DNA of 64,000 nt, taken from assembly GCF_022410515.1 (NCBI RefSeq), contig NZ_JACSDI010000023.1:40376-104375 (forward strand). Reading direction: 5' to 3'. Positions 1 to 7,939 of the stretch are shown piece by piece. A program made the position numbers and the translations under genes. The DNA comes from Shewanella cutis (GTDB lineage: Bacteria; Pseudomonadota; Gammaproteobacteria; Enterobacterales; Shewanellaceae). Under the pieces are notes generated by a model. It did no database searches. It saw nothing but the letters and a program-made list of their open reading frames with translations, and had not been told where the DNA came from. Within the stretch, counting starts at the first letter, position 1. Each line of letters starts with the position of its first letter.

Positions 1-414
1 CCCAAACATCATCCCCGTTTTACTGTACTGCTCATCATTTGGCACATGGAAAATGTCCTCCACCGTGCGCGTGGTGGCATACATATAGTACGACGACCAT
101 GACGCTGGATAGGCCACAATTGCGGGGACATTATCAACATGGTAGTTACCGGTTGGATCGGTTAAATCGGTAATGTGGACCGATGTGGTGATGTTGATGG
201 CCAATAGCGGCACAAGCACATATACCGCGCCCCATTTCAAAATGTGGTTGTGATCGCGTTTGATAAAGAAATGAAACGCCGTGGCGATAATGGCAAAGAG
301 TGCGCAAATGGTTACCATACTGCCAAAACTATCGCTTTTGAAAAACACGGCGATGGCGTTCAACACTTGCATGGCAACATCGCCGTTGCTGTAGGTAAAA
401 ATCTCAACGGCCAT
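1..414 (-). CDS. traG: TraG, conjugation mating-pair protein, N-terminal part
   Basis: The first 138 codons of a minus-strand gene that runs off the left edge. It starts at the ATG at 414, preceded by a GGAGG-type ribosome site, and the frame stays open to base 1. The peptide begins MAVEIFTYSNGDVAMQVLNA and has two hydrophobic stretches, at about residues 20-45 and 58-78, as expected for the inner-membrane N-terminus of F-type TraG, which works in mating-pair stabilisation and entry exclusion. It lies one base after the traH stop, the usual F order. The call rests on this position plus the membrane pattern. The large periplasmic C-terminal part is outside the window. Confidence 0.85.
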   Translation of the reverse strand, partial: MAVEIFTYSNGDVAMQVLNAIAVFFKSDSFGSMVTICALFAIIATAFHFFIKRDHNHILKWGAVYVLVPLLAINITTSVHITDLTDPTGNYHVDNVPAIVAYPASWSSYYMYATTRTVEDIFHVPNDEQYSKTGMMFG

Positions 415-415
415 A

Positions 416-1798
416 TTACTTGCCTCCAAAGTTTAGGTTCGCCTTGGCCTTAGCACTCATGGTACCGGTGATTTGCTGCTTAATTTGTTGGTTTTGCATG
501 ATGAGCTGATGCTGTGCGATCGCTTCTTCTTGCGCTTTCATCGTCAAGCCATCAAGGAAGCGATTGGCGTTGATAATGTCTTTCTCTATGCGGTCAATAT
601 CTTTGGGATCATTGTTCGTGGCCGTGATGGAGGATTTCACTATCGCCAGCATGTTTTGCAGATAGAGCGTAATAAATTGCACACTGATGATTTTGGCGTA
701 GGTTTTTGTCTGCGGCGCCAGTCCTGCCTCGAGTTCGGTGCGTAAAAACGTCATGACGGGGAGTGAGGTATATTCCAATAGCGATTTATCACTGTCATTC
801 AGCGGCTGGTCATTTTGCATTTTGCTGGCAATCCCTCTGAGTAGGGTTTCCACGCGATATTGCAAGCCATGATTACTTTGGATCGTGATCATTTGTTGTG
901 TGGGGGCAAGACATTGATCAATGGCGTGATTAGTACATTGATAGCTTTCGGCTTTGCCGCCTTCTAACAGACTATTGATCAGGTTATTGTTGTCTGTAAG
1001 CAAAGAGCCATAACCCCGAGGGTTGCCACTGGCGTCATAGATGTAGGTGCCTGAGATCGACATGAGAAATTCAGCTAAGGTGGGATCGGTGGCCAAGAAG
1101 CTATTTTTCATGATTGCCGCCCAAACAATATTGGTGTTTTTACGCACCATCTCTTTTAACGCGGGATCATTTTTGGCGTTATTGAGTTGATTGTCTGCTT
1201 GTCCCCCCGCACCGCATTCCTGCTGGCCAGAGACCCAATCGGCAAACGCGTTATTCTGCGTGCCCATCGTGGCACAGATGTATTTTTGACTGCCAACGCC
1301 GGCAAAGCCCGCCAGTGCCGACACACTGGCCTGAGCCGTTTCACAGGAGTTGATAGACTGGTTTAAATATTTGTCGGCAATGGCAGTGAGTGTGTCTTTA
1401 ATTTGTTTAATTTGGGGTGCCCACGTCTGCAGGGCCAAATCAACCGCGAATGGCGCAGCGTTAGCAATAATGGCTTTGCCTTGCTGCACAAGCGCATCAG
1501 AGTTGATGTGACTAAAGCCACCCATGAACATATCGATACCACCACATCCTGCCGCGATACGGGGCATTTGAACGCTGACCAATTGTGCATCCCTGATTGG
1601 GCTACGGACAAAGAGATTGCCACCACTGTAGTAGTTAGCGCTTTGGCCTTTAAAGGACGCGGGATCGGTCACGTTTGTGCCATAACCTAGACCATTAAAA
1701 AAATCATTTAGTGAGCCGGAAACGCCTGCACTATGAGCGGGTGTTGTTAATGTCAGGGCAATTGTCAGACTTAGCATCGTGCGTACATAACCGTTCAT
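416..1798 (-). CDS. traH: TraH, F-type conjugative pilus assembly protein
   Basis: A 460-residue protein, close to the length of F TraH. It has a Sec signal peptide (MNGYVRTMLSLTIALTLTTP, cut near AHSA-GV) and so is periplasmic. TraH belongs to the F-specific set (TraF, H, U, W, TrbC, TrbI) needed for pilus extension and retraction, outside the core VirB-like channel. Paired cysteines in the middle and a glutamine-rich C-terminal segment (MQNQQIKQQ) fit the family. Its ATG overlaps the TGA of a 46-aa gene upstream (ATGA), and traG starts just after its stop, so translation along the operon is probably coupled. Confidence 0.93.
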   Translation of the reverse strand: MNGYVRTMLSLTIALTLTTPAHSAGVSGSLNDFFNGLGYGTNVTDPASFKGQSANYYSGGNLFVRSPIRDAQLVSVQMPRIAAGCGGIDMFMGGFSHINSDALVQQGKAIIANAAPFAVDLALQTWAPQIKQIKDTLTAIADKYLNQSINSCETAQASVSALAGFAGVGSQKYICATMGTQNNAFADWVSGQQECGAGGQADNQLNNAKNDPALKEMVRKNTNIVWAAIMKNSFLATDPTLAEFLMSISGTYIYDASGNPRGYGSLLTDNNNLINSLLEGGKAESYQCTNHAIDQCLAPTQQMITIQSNHGLQYRVETLLRGIASKMQNDQPLNDSDKSLLEYTSLPVMTFLRTELEAGLAPQTKTYAKIISVQFITLYLQNMLAIVKSSITATNNDPKDIDRIEKDIINANRFLDGLTMKAQEEAIAQHQLIMQNQQIKQQITGTMSAKAKANLNFGGK

Positions 1799-1935
1799 GT
1801 GCGCTCTCCTTGCTTCGCAGCTCGTTTTATTAATCTGCGATGAATGGCCTGACTTATCAGGGTATGTATGGGGGTAACAACAAACTTAAAAATGCTCAGC
1901 GCGATTAACAGATTAACAATTAACATCGTGTCCAT
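1795..1935 (-). CDS. Small membrane protein between trbB and traH (46 aa)
   Basis: A short gene too small for usual gene callers. The ATG at 1935 follows a GGAGAC ribosome site at good spacing, and the TGA at 1795-1797 overlaps the traH ATG in an ATGA junction. The peptide starts MDTMLIVNLLIALSIFKFVV, one membrane helix, and ends in a basic tail rich in Arg and Lys (HRRLIKRAAKQGER). In F this slot holds small trb genes (trbJ, trbF), but I do not recognise sequence similarity to them. It is probably an inner-membrane accessory peptide of the transfer apparatus. Tight spacing and coupling argue that it is translated. Confidence 0.6.
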   Translation of the reverse strand: MDTMLIVNLLIALSIFKFVVTPIHTLISQAIHRRLIKRAAKQGERT

Positions 1936-1944
1936 GACGGTCTC

Positions 1945-2382
1945 CTAGTTCATGCTGGCAATGACTTGGGGATCATTGAGTGATTCAAAATAGCTTTGCT
2001 GGAGCTGGGCTGTGGTGACATCTCCGACCGTTAAGCGCACGAACTTACGCGTGTGAACATTAATCAAAAACGTGGCGGGTACTGTCACGCTGCGCGGGTT
2101 TTCAAAGAAGGTTGCCGCAATATCGGGTGTCGATGGGATAGGGACTTCAAAGCCTGCAATCCCCTTGTTATCGAGCGAAAAGGCATAGGTAAATGTGCCT
2201 GTTTGCATTGAGAGTTGCTGCAATTTGGGCGCAAATTGATGGCAGTAAGGGCAATCAGAACGAAAGAAAAACACTAAGGCATAATCGGCAGGATTGGCGG
2301 CGTTGTGCGTTCTGACTGGAGTGGCATGGGTTTGAAATGCCAGTAATGTCGTCAATAGCAATAGGGTAATAATGCGTGTCAT
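1945..2382 (-). CDS. trbB: TrbB-like periplasmic thiol-disulfide protein
   Basis: 145 residues from the ATG at 2382, which has an AAGGA site and begins a clean signal peptide (MTRIITLLLLTTLLAFQTHA). A longer in-frame reading starts at 2442 inside traF but lacks these signals. The mature protein has a thioredoxin-fold CPYC motif (SDCPYCHQF) and a conserved cis-Pro region (VTVPATFLINV). In F, TrbB is a DsbC-like disulfide isomerase that helps fold cysteine-rich transfer proteins. Here the likely clients are TraN, TraU and TraH, all rich in cysteine and encoded close by. Confidence 0.85.
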   Translation of the reverse strand: MTRIITLLLLTTLLAFQTHATPVRTHNAANPADYALVFFFRSDCPYCHQFAPKLQQLSMQTGTFTYAFSLDNKGIAGFEVPIPSTPDIAATFFENPRSVTVPATFLINVHTRKFVRLTVGDVTTAQLQQSYFESLNDPQVIASMN

Positions 2383-2395
2383 AGGAAAGTCCTTG

Positions 2396-3292
2396 TTAGA
2401 AGTCTGGGGCAAAGTTGGTGGCAACATTGAGGAAACGGCCAAGTAAGTCCTCTTGTGAAATAAAGCCGTAGGCCAACGGTTTCATTTCACCCGTACCAGG
2501 ATTGACTAACACCAACGCGGGGCTAAAAGGCACATTGATATGTTGCTCGTTTTGGCGGTTTTGGATAATCGAGGGAAGGGCCACGCCATCAAGGGTTATT
2601 CCCAGTAATTCGACGCCGTGCTCTGTGGCAAATTGTTGAACACTGGGCGCCAGTGTTTGATCGATTTCTTCCGTCCCTTTATAGACGAAAAATAAGCCCC
2701 AACCACTTTGTGCCAGACTGCGCACTGCACGGACTTTCTTAGTGCGCTCAGCCGCTAAATAGGTACTCCTTGCGGCTTGTTCAGTCGGCCTATCTTTGGT
2801 GTAGGAAAGCTCAGGGTTATCGAGCAACACCTTTTTGAATGTCATCCCAAATTCAGACGATTTGTTGCTGACGTACTGATTGAGGAGCATGGCTTTTTCG
2901 ACTTTTTTTGCATCATGACTGTTAATGGCCGCGTCATTGAGCGTGTCTTGATAATAACGATGGAACCAGTCCATTTGCTCTGTCGGCGTCAGTGTTTGGG
3001 TGCGCGTCAGTGTCACACTGGGCGCATCCGTTTTTTTAGGGGCCGTCTTTTTGGGTAACATGGGATCGTTATACCAGCGCCAACCAGGTGCATCGGCCGC
3101 AAAGGACGTGCTAGCAGGAACGGCCACCGATAAACAGCCTAACGCGACCACAAAAAGCGTGGTCTTGTTGGCTTTAATACGCACCGTTTTTGTGGATAAA
3201 TCGGCAAACAGCGCCGATATTAACCACCGAAAAACCGGCGTATTGGCAGCGCCATTGTCAGAATAGCGGATGAAGTGAGTTGTCTTTATCAC
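2396..3292 (-). CDS. traF: TraF, periplasmic pilus assembly protein
   Basis: A 298-residue TraF with the thioredoxin-like C-terminal domain of the family, but no CXXC motif, as in F TraF. The GTG start at 3292 overlaps the traN stop (GTGA) and has GGAGG nine bases upstream. This start gives a leader of about 45 residues before the hydrophobic signal segment (TTLFVVALGCLSVAVPAS), longer than usual. A second GTG just before that segment would give a standard signal peptide but has no visible ribosome site. TraF works with TraH, TraU, TraW and TrbC in pilus assembly. Confidence 0.9.
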   Translation of the reverse strand: MIKTTHFIRYSDNGAANTPVFRWLISALFADLSTKTVRIKANKTTLFVVALGCLSVAVPASTSFAADAPGWRWYNDPMLPKKTAPKKTDAPSVTLTRTQTLTPTEQMDWFHRYYQDTLNDAAINSHDAKKVEKAMLLNQYVSNKSSEFGMTFKKVLLDNPELSYTKDRPTEQAARSTYLAAERTKKVRAVRSLAQSGWGLFFVYKGTEEIDQTLAPSVQQFATEHGVELLGITLDGVALPSIIQNRQNEQHINVPFSPALVLVNPGTGEMKPLAYGFISQEDLLGRFLNVATNFAPDF

Positions 3293-5103
3293 GGCTGGGT
3301 TCCTCCGACAGATTGTTGTAAGCGTTTTTGAATTTCATCTGTGCTTGGTAATGCCATGGCGTCGTACATATCCTCATAAAAGTCGGAAAAATCCATGGAT
3401 GACATATCGATACGTTGCAGCTCATTGGGTGAAAATGCGCTGCAATCAGGGTGTTTGGCACTGCCGAAATTTTTTCCTAACTGCTTTCGGCCTTCGACTT
3501 GGACGATGCGAGCCAGTTTGCTATCGAACGCGCAATAGGCTTTCTTTTTACGAATACACGCGCCAAGTACGGATTCAGCACAATATCCCCCCAAGGAAAC
3601 GGTCAGTTTGTCCTCTTTGGCCGTGCCCAGTGCTTTTTCTTCTTCGGTGCAGGACGTTAATCCAATGCTGTTACCCCAACCGCTGTCTTGACAGCAATTG
3701 CTAATCCCAAGCGCCTTGTCACTGCATTCCATGACAGTGCCTTTGAAAATGATGGGGCTGTTTTCGTTGATGTTGGCTTTATCTTTCACATCACTGGCGG
3801 CATCACTTGCCGCAGCGAGTCCCGCTGCGGCTTGATTAAAGTCGGTGGTACGGGTGGCGGTAGGTTCGTAATAGTCGCCACTTAAGGCAAAGTTATCTTC
3901 ACCGCAGATGAGGCCCGTATCTCTGCATTGCTGGGTTTCGCATAAGCGTTGCTGTTTATTTTTGATGCAAACACCGCCAAGTTGGGTATCACAACTGGTC
4001 GATTGAATGCTGCAATTTGCAAGGGCGGCACAGGTATTAGGAAACGCGCATTGATAGGTAGTTTGCTCCTTCCAGCAATCTAAGGTGACGGAGATGCCAT
4101 TGATGACGCGGGTTTCTTTACCCTCAATGCATTGGGATTTGACTTGTTGGCATTCGGGCAGCACTGCACCACAGCTATTGTTGTAGCCAATTTCAACGTG
4201 TGTTTCTGTGGTCACAAAGGTGATGGGTAGATTTTCTACGGGTAAGTAAAATGGCCAGTCCCAGTCGCCCCCGAATATGCTGCCAATATTGACGGAAAGT
4301 GGTGAGGTACTGCCTTGATAGGCCTCTGTGCTTAATGTGGCATTGACGCTTGAGGCACACATGCCATTGGTTACGCAGTTCCCTGGGATGCGCTGTGTCG
4401 GAATATGGCCGATAAAGAAGTCATTGAGTTTGATTTCAAGTTTGTACGGCCCACTCCAACTCATATAATCGCCGTTGAATCGGATGCGTTTAATTTTTGC
4501 ATTGGGATCTGGCAAGGTGATGCTAAAGGGTGGCGTGCCAGACAATCTGAACGAGTGTTCTTTTTCGCGTGTCGAGGTGCTTTTAACAAAGGGTGTCAGG
4601 TAGCATTGCACCGGATTGTTGGTGGGTAACGTGCAAGAACGCGGCAGAGAATCGACCTCACAGACAAGTCCTTTTTCACAGTCATGGTATTTAGAGGAAA
4701 TGCCGTGGCTAATATTGTATGCATCATTTTGATAGCCAACCGCTGTGCGGTACGCGAGATCATTTTCATCGATGGTCGGGCGACCATTATTAAACCCCGT
4801 TGTCACCGCTTGCGCTTGGTCATCACTGCTCATCCCTTGCATCTTGTCGCTGTTCATGGCGCTTGGATCGTTGTAGTAGCGGCTTTGTGCTGGAGCTGTC
4901 ACGCCTTGCTGACATGCTATGTCTTTACAGAGCGAGTTAACATCAAACCCAGTGAAACCGGCTTTATTTTGATTCTGCTTGATACTGTCTTTGGCCCATT
5001 GCACATTGTCTCGATAGTCTTTTTCGCTATTAGCGGCCAACACCGGTAAGGCCATCAATGTGAGGAGCGCGCTGAGTATTCGCGTTTTAGTGAACGGTAT
5101 CAT
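3289..5103 (-). CDS. traN: TraN, outer-membrane mating-pair stabilisation protein
   Basis: 604 residues, signal peptide MIPFTKTRILSALLTLMALP, and many cysteines in the central part (for example CQQVKSQCIEG, CAALANCSIQSTSCD), the hallmark of F TraN. TraN sits in the donor outer membrane and contacts recipient surface proteins, so it sets recipient preference. Start and stop overlap trbC and traF by four bases each. The central cysteine-rich part is where TraN proteins vary most, so recipient range cannot be guessed from this sequence. Confidence 0.92.
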   Translation of the reverse strand: MIPFTKTRILSALLTLMALPVLAANSEKDYRDNVQWAKDSIKQNQNKAGFTGFDVNSLCKDIACQQGVTAPAQSRYYNDPSAMNSDKMQGMSSDDQAQAVTTGFNNGRPTIDENDLAYRTAVGYQNDAYNISHGISSKYHDCEKGLVCEVDSLPRSCTLPTNNPVQCYLTPFVKSTSTREKEHSFRLSGTPPFSITLPDPNAKIKRIRFNGDYMSWSGPYKLEIKLNDFFIGHIPTQRIPGNCVTNGMCASSVNATLSTEAYQGSTSPLSVNIGSIFGGDWDWPFYLPVENLPITFVTTETHVEIGYNNSCGAVLPECQQVKSQCIEGKETRVINGISVTLDCWKEQTTYQCAFPNTCAALANCSIQSTSCDTQLGGVCIKNKQQRLCETQQCRDTGLICGEDNFALSGDYYEPTATRTTDFNQAAAGLAAASDAASDVKDKANINENSPIIFKGTVMECSDKALGISNCCQDSGWGNSIGLTSCTEEEKALGTAKEDKLTVSLGGYCAESVLGACIRKKKAYCAFDSKLARIVQVEGRKQLGKNFGSAKHPDCSAFSPNELQRIDMSSMDFSDFYEDMYDAMALPSTDEIQKRLQQSVGGTQP

Positions 5104-5840
5104 TTTGCCCCCTTTGCTAATGTCTTCGCCGCTACATCGGGAATGCTGCCGTGTTGTGCAAGCAGGTTTAGCGCGTCATAGAGCGACACGTTGCCGTAAA
5201 TCACGTCAAAGTCATCGCTGCTGCAAGGCTGTTTTGCCTGGCATTTATTGGGTCTTACCGCGACAAAGGCAGGCACTTGGGTAATACCGAATTGCGTAAA
5301 CCATTGGGGGTTAATCGCAAAGCCGCTCTGAATGGTTTGCCCTTTGTTATCGATAAGGCGGTTCATTTTTTTCACCGTGGCAGTAAAGCCTTGCGGTAGA
5401 ACCCCGCGCACAATGAGCGGCACTTGTAAGTCTGCGCTTTGCATCAATAGTTGTTGCAAACTGGTGTCAGGCATCCCCAGCGACACAAACACCATCACGC
5501 CATTCGCGTTGGCGCTTGGATTGGGTTTAGCATCCAGTAATGGCGATAATGCGGCCGCTAATTGACCTTTACTTTGCGCCTCGAACTGACGGGCTTTATC
5601 AAGCAGCGCAGCTTGGCCGAGGTTAAGCGGTGATAATGTCTGGCGCTCTCGCATCGACAGCGCGTTTAATTCATCAACACTGTAATCCGCCTGAGCCAAT
5701 ACCGGTGAAATTGATCCAAAGCACCAGACACTCACTAGCAGGGCGAAGCTCTTGAATGGGTGTGAAAATAGACGGTTATCCACATTTTTTGTGCATAAAG
5801 CGGTATATGTTGTTGATAATTTGGTCTCAAATATTTTCAT
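5100..5840 (-). CDS. trbC: TrbC, periplasmic pilus assembly protein
   Basis: 246 residues from the ATG at 5840, with AAGGACGGGG upstream. An in-frame TTG at 5876 would overlap traU but lacks a ribosome site. The hydrophobic signal segment (FALLVSVWCFGSISPVLAQA) lies about 32 residues in, so the protein has an unusually long N-terminal basic region. The C-terminal half has the type-F TrbC/thioredoxin-like pattern (MVFVSLGMPDTSLQQLL, then VPAFVAVRP). In F the TrbC, TraW and TraU proteins form a periplasmic set for pilus dynamics, and all three are adjacent here. Confidence 0.88.
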   Translation of the reverse strand: MKIFETKLSTTYTALCTKNVDNRLFSHPFKSFALLVSVWCFGSISPVLAQADYSVDELNALSMRERQTLSPLNLGQAALLDKARQFEAQSKGQLAAALSPLLDAKPNPSANANGVMVFVSLGMPDTSLQQLLMQSADLQVPLIVRGVLPQGFTATVKKMNRLIDNKGQTIQSGFAINPQWFTQFGITQVPAFVAVRPNKCQAKQPCSSDDFDVIYGNVSLYDALNLLAQHGSIPDVAAKTLAKGAK

Positions 5841-5860
5841 CAAAATCCCCGTCCTTATGG

Positions 5861-6874
5861 TTACAAAAACACGCAATTGCGTTTTTTGAAGTTGATAAAA
5901 CCAAAGTTGTCACCCGATACGGGATTGTCGTGGCCACTTTCCCAGATCACCGTAGTGGTGGTGTAGGGGTGGGCCCACAGTGCATCAGGAATGGTGTTCG
6001 TCATTTGGTAGCGATAGCGTGATTTGGGCATCAGGGGCATTGGTGTCTGATAGCAAATGGCGCCATCTTCACCGTGGGATTCCCATACAATGCCCTGGCG
6101 ATGCAATTTGTAGTTCAGACGCTCTAAAATCAGTGTTCCCGCTTGAATTGGGGTGTCGCGGTAATTGGTGGTGCCCGTGAGCGGGTAGGCGCTGCCTTGT
6201 GAACCCATACACCAAAACAGCACGTCAAAGGGCAGTACGCTATTTGTTGACGTGGCCACGGCTTCTGTCGCACAGGCTAATTGTGATGTCACATTGCCAA
6301 AGAGGATGGCTTCAGGGTTGAGGATAAATGACAACTCATCGTCATCCCACAGCGGATCAATCTCAGTTAAATACGCAATGTCAAAATTGTCGGTGGCCAT
6401 ACATGCCGAGCTTTGCATGAGTTGCAGCCAGTAAATCACCGGATACTTGTACCAATGGCCATGATAGAACGCACCATCGCTGGCATCGTTATCACGGTTA
6501 GTCACACGTCCACCAATTTGAGGTGAATTACTGTTGTCGAGCTTCATGCCCATGTTGACCATGCAATAAGGTACGCGTGTCACGTCCACTAAGGTATCAG
6601 GCTCCCAGTAGCCGATATTCAGGCCTATTTGCATAAAAATCGGCGGCGGTTTGGGGCAAAATGAAATCGGGGATACAGGGTTGCGGGTATCGGGTAGGCT
6701 CCCAGGGATCACCGGTACACTGCCAATGGTCATTGGGAAAATGCAGGACCAACAAATGTCAGTCAGGGGATTGACGAATGTTCCGGTACACGCCGCCTGT
6801 GCGTTGGCTTGTGAGGGCATCATTGCCATCCATATGAATAAGGCAAAGAGGCGTTCTGAGTTAATTCGCAACAT
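5861..6874 (-). CDS. traU: TraU, conjugative DNA transfer / pilus assembly protein
   Basis: 337 residues from the ATG at 6874, which has GGAGG nine bases upstream. The frame extends to 6913 inside traW without a better site. A signal peptide (LFALFIWMAMMPSQANAQA) is followed by the cysteine-rich TraU core (DICWSCIFPM, PYCMVNMGM, WCMGSQGSAYPL). TraU is periplasmic and needed more for DNA transfer than for pilus formation in F. The start overlaps the traW end by 14 bases, consistent with coupled translation. Confidence 0.92.
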   Translation of the reverse strand: MLRINSERLFALFIWMAMMPSQANAQAACTGTFVNPLTDICWSCIFPMTIGSVPVIPGSLPDTRNPVSPISFCPKPPPIFMQIGLNIGYWEPDTLVDVTRVPYCMVNMGMKLDNSNSPQIGGRVTNRDNDASDGAFYHGHWYKYPVIYWLQLMQSSACMATDNFDIAYLTEIDPLWDDDELSFILNPEAILFGNVTSQLACATEAVATSTNSVLPFDVLFWCMGSQGSAYPLTGTTNYRDTPIQAGTLILERLNYKLHRQGIVWESHGEDGAICYQTPMPLMPKSRYRYQMTNTIPDALWAHPYTTTTVIWESGHDNPVSGDNFGFINFKKRNCVFL

Positions 6875-7565
6875 GGTGGGTTTCCTCCATGAATACCGGA
6901 AAATGCGATACATCGATTTCGCTGACTTGCCACATCACGCCCTCTTGCTTAACCACACTCGGAACACGCTTGAGTGTTAAGGCGCGACTGAGGTTGCCTT
7001 GTTGGTCAAAGTACATGCGAGCGTGTAATTGGTGATGCAGGGTTTCAGGTTCGCCGCCGGTTAAAATCCATTTGATGGTGTGGGGTGCTTTATGGGCTTT
7101 TGCAAACTCTTTGGCCCATAACACCTGCTGCACATCATCCCCATCAAAAAACACCAATGTTTTACTAAACGCAAAGGTGCCGATGTTGGCTTTTTGTAAG
7201 GCTGGCCATGTTTTTGTATCAAATGGATTAACCTGTGTGCCTTTGGGGTAAATCAGGTTGCCATTCGCATCATTAATATCTTTGGCCAGCGTTAAGGTCG
7301 GATCGACAAGAAACACTTCTGGGTTTTTCGTAGTGATAAGTCCCACTGGACGAGGGCGTTTAACACCAGCTTTGACATTCTCTTGAAATTGCTCGCGCAT
7401 ACTGTCTAGCTCACCCGTTTTTTCAAATGTTTGCAGACGGTTCTCTATCCACTGCAACATGTCGATTTCGGCAATGGGAAAGACTTGGCCAACAGTGCCA
7501 AGTGACGCCGCATTAAGCGGCAATAGCGGGCATAGTGTTAACAAGGCCAGCGCGAATTTGTTCAT
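6861..7565 (-). CDS. traW: TraW, pilus assembly protein
   Basis: 234 residues with signal peptide MNKFALALLTLCPLLPLNA, close to F TraW in length. The family pattern includes a proline-rich VKRPRPVGL segment, the YPKGTQVNPFD motif and a FFDGDD block. TraW and TrbC interact in the periplasm during pilus assembly. The gene overlaps trbI by four bases upstream and traU downstream, and so sits inside one long transcript. Confidence 0.92.
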   Translation of the reverse strand: MNKFALALLTLCPLLPLNAASLGTVGQVFPIAEIDMLQWIENRLQTFEKTGELDSMREQFQENVKAGVKRPRPVGLITTKNPEVFLVDPTLTLAKDINDANGNLIYPKGTQVNPFDTKTWPALQKANIGTFAFSKTLVFFDGDDVQQVLWAKEFAKAHKAPHTIKWILTGGEPETLHHQLHARMYFDQQGNLSRALTLKRVPSVVKQEGVMWQVSEIDVSHFPVFMEETHHVAN

Positions 7566-7939
7566 TTTTGCGTGGTCTCATTCAGTTGGGCACGTTTTGC
7601 GTCGTTTTGGGCTTGCAGTGCTTGCAGGAGTAACTGCTCAATCTCTTGAGTGGCATTTACCGCGCCGCTGACGATGGCAGGGCTGACGAAAACGACAACA
7701 TGGTTATTTGTCGCATACTCACGTACCACGTCATCAAGTGTTTGGCTAAATCGTGCGATTTCTTGTGCCCGTTGGTCATCGGTTAACTCACTTTGGCCAA
7801 TCGATTCATGAAATCGGGCTACGGTTTCATTCATGTCATATTCAACGATACTTGGCTGACGTGTGACAGGTGAAAACAAAGCAAACCCAACGGTCAATAT
7901 CAGTGTGGTTCCTAATATAGCGGGTAAATATTTGGCCAT
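7562..7939 (-). CDS. trbI: TrbI-like inner-membrane protein
   Basis: 125 residues, with one membrane helix near the N-terminus (YLPAILGTTLILTVGFALF) and a periplasmic part containing the DDVVREYATNNHVVVFVSPAIV segment typical of type-F TrbI. F TrbI affects pilus retraction. The gene starts right after the traC stop and overlaps the traW start. The call rests on size, topology and position as much as on sequence. Confidence 0.8.
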   Translation of the reverse strand: MAKYLPAILGTTLILTVGFALFSPVTRQPSIVEYDMNETVARFHESIGQSELTDDQRAQEIARFSQTLDDVVREYATNNHVVVFVSPAIVSGAVNATQEIEQLLLQALQAQNDAKRAQLNETTQK

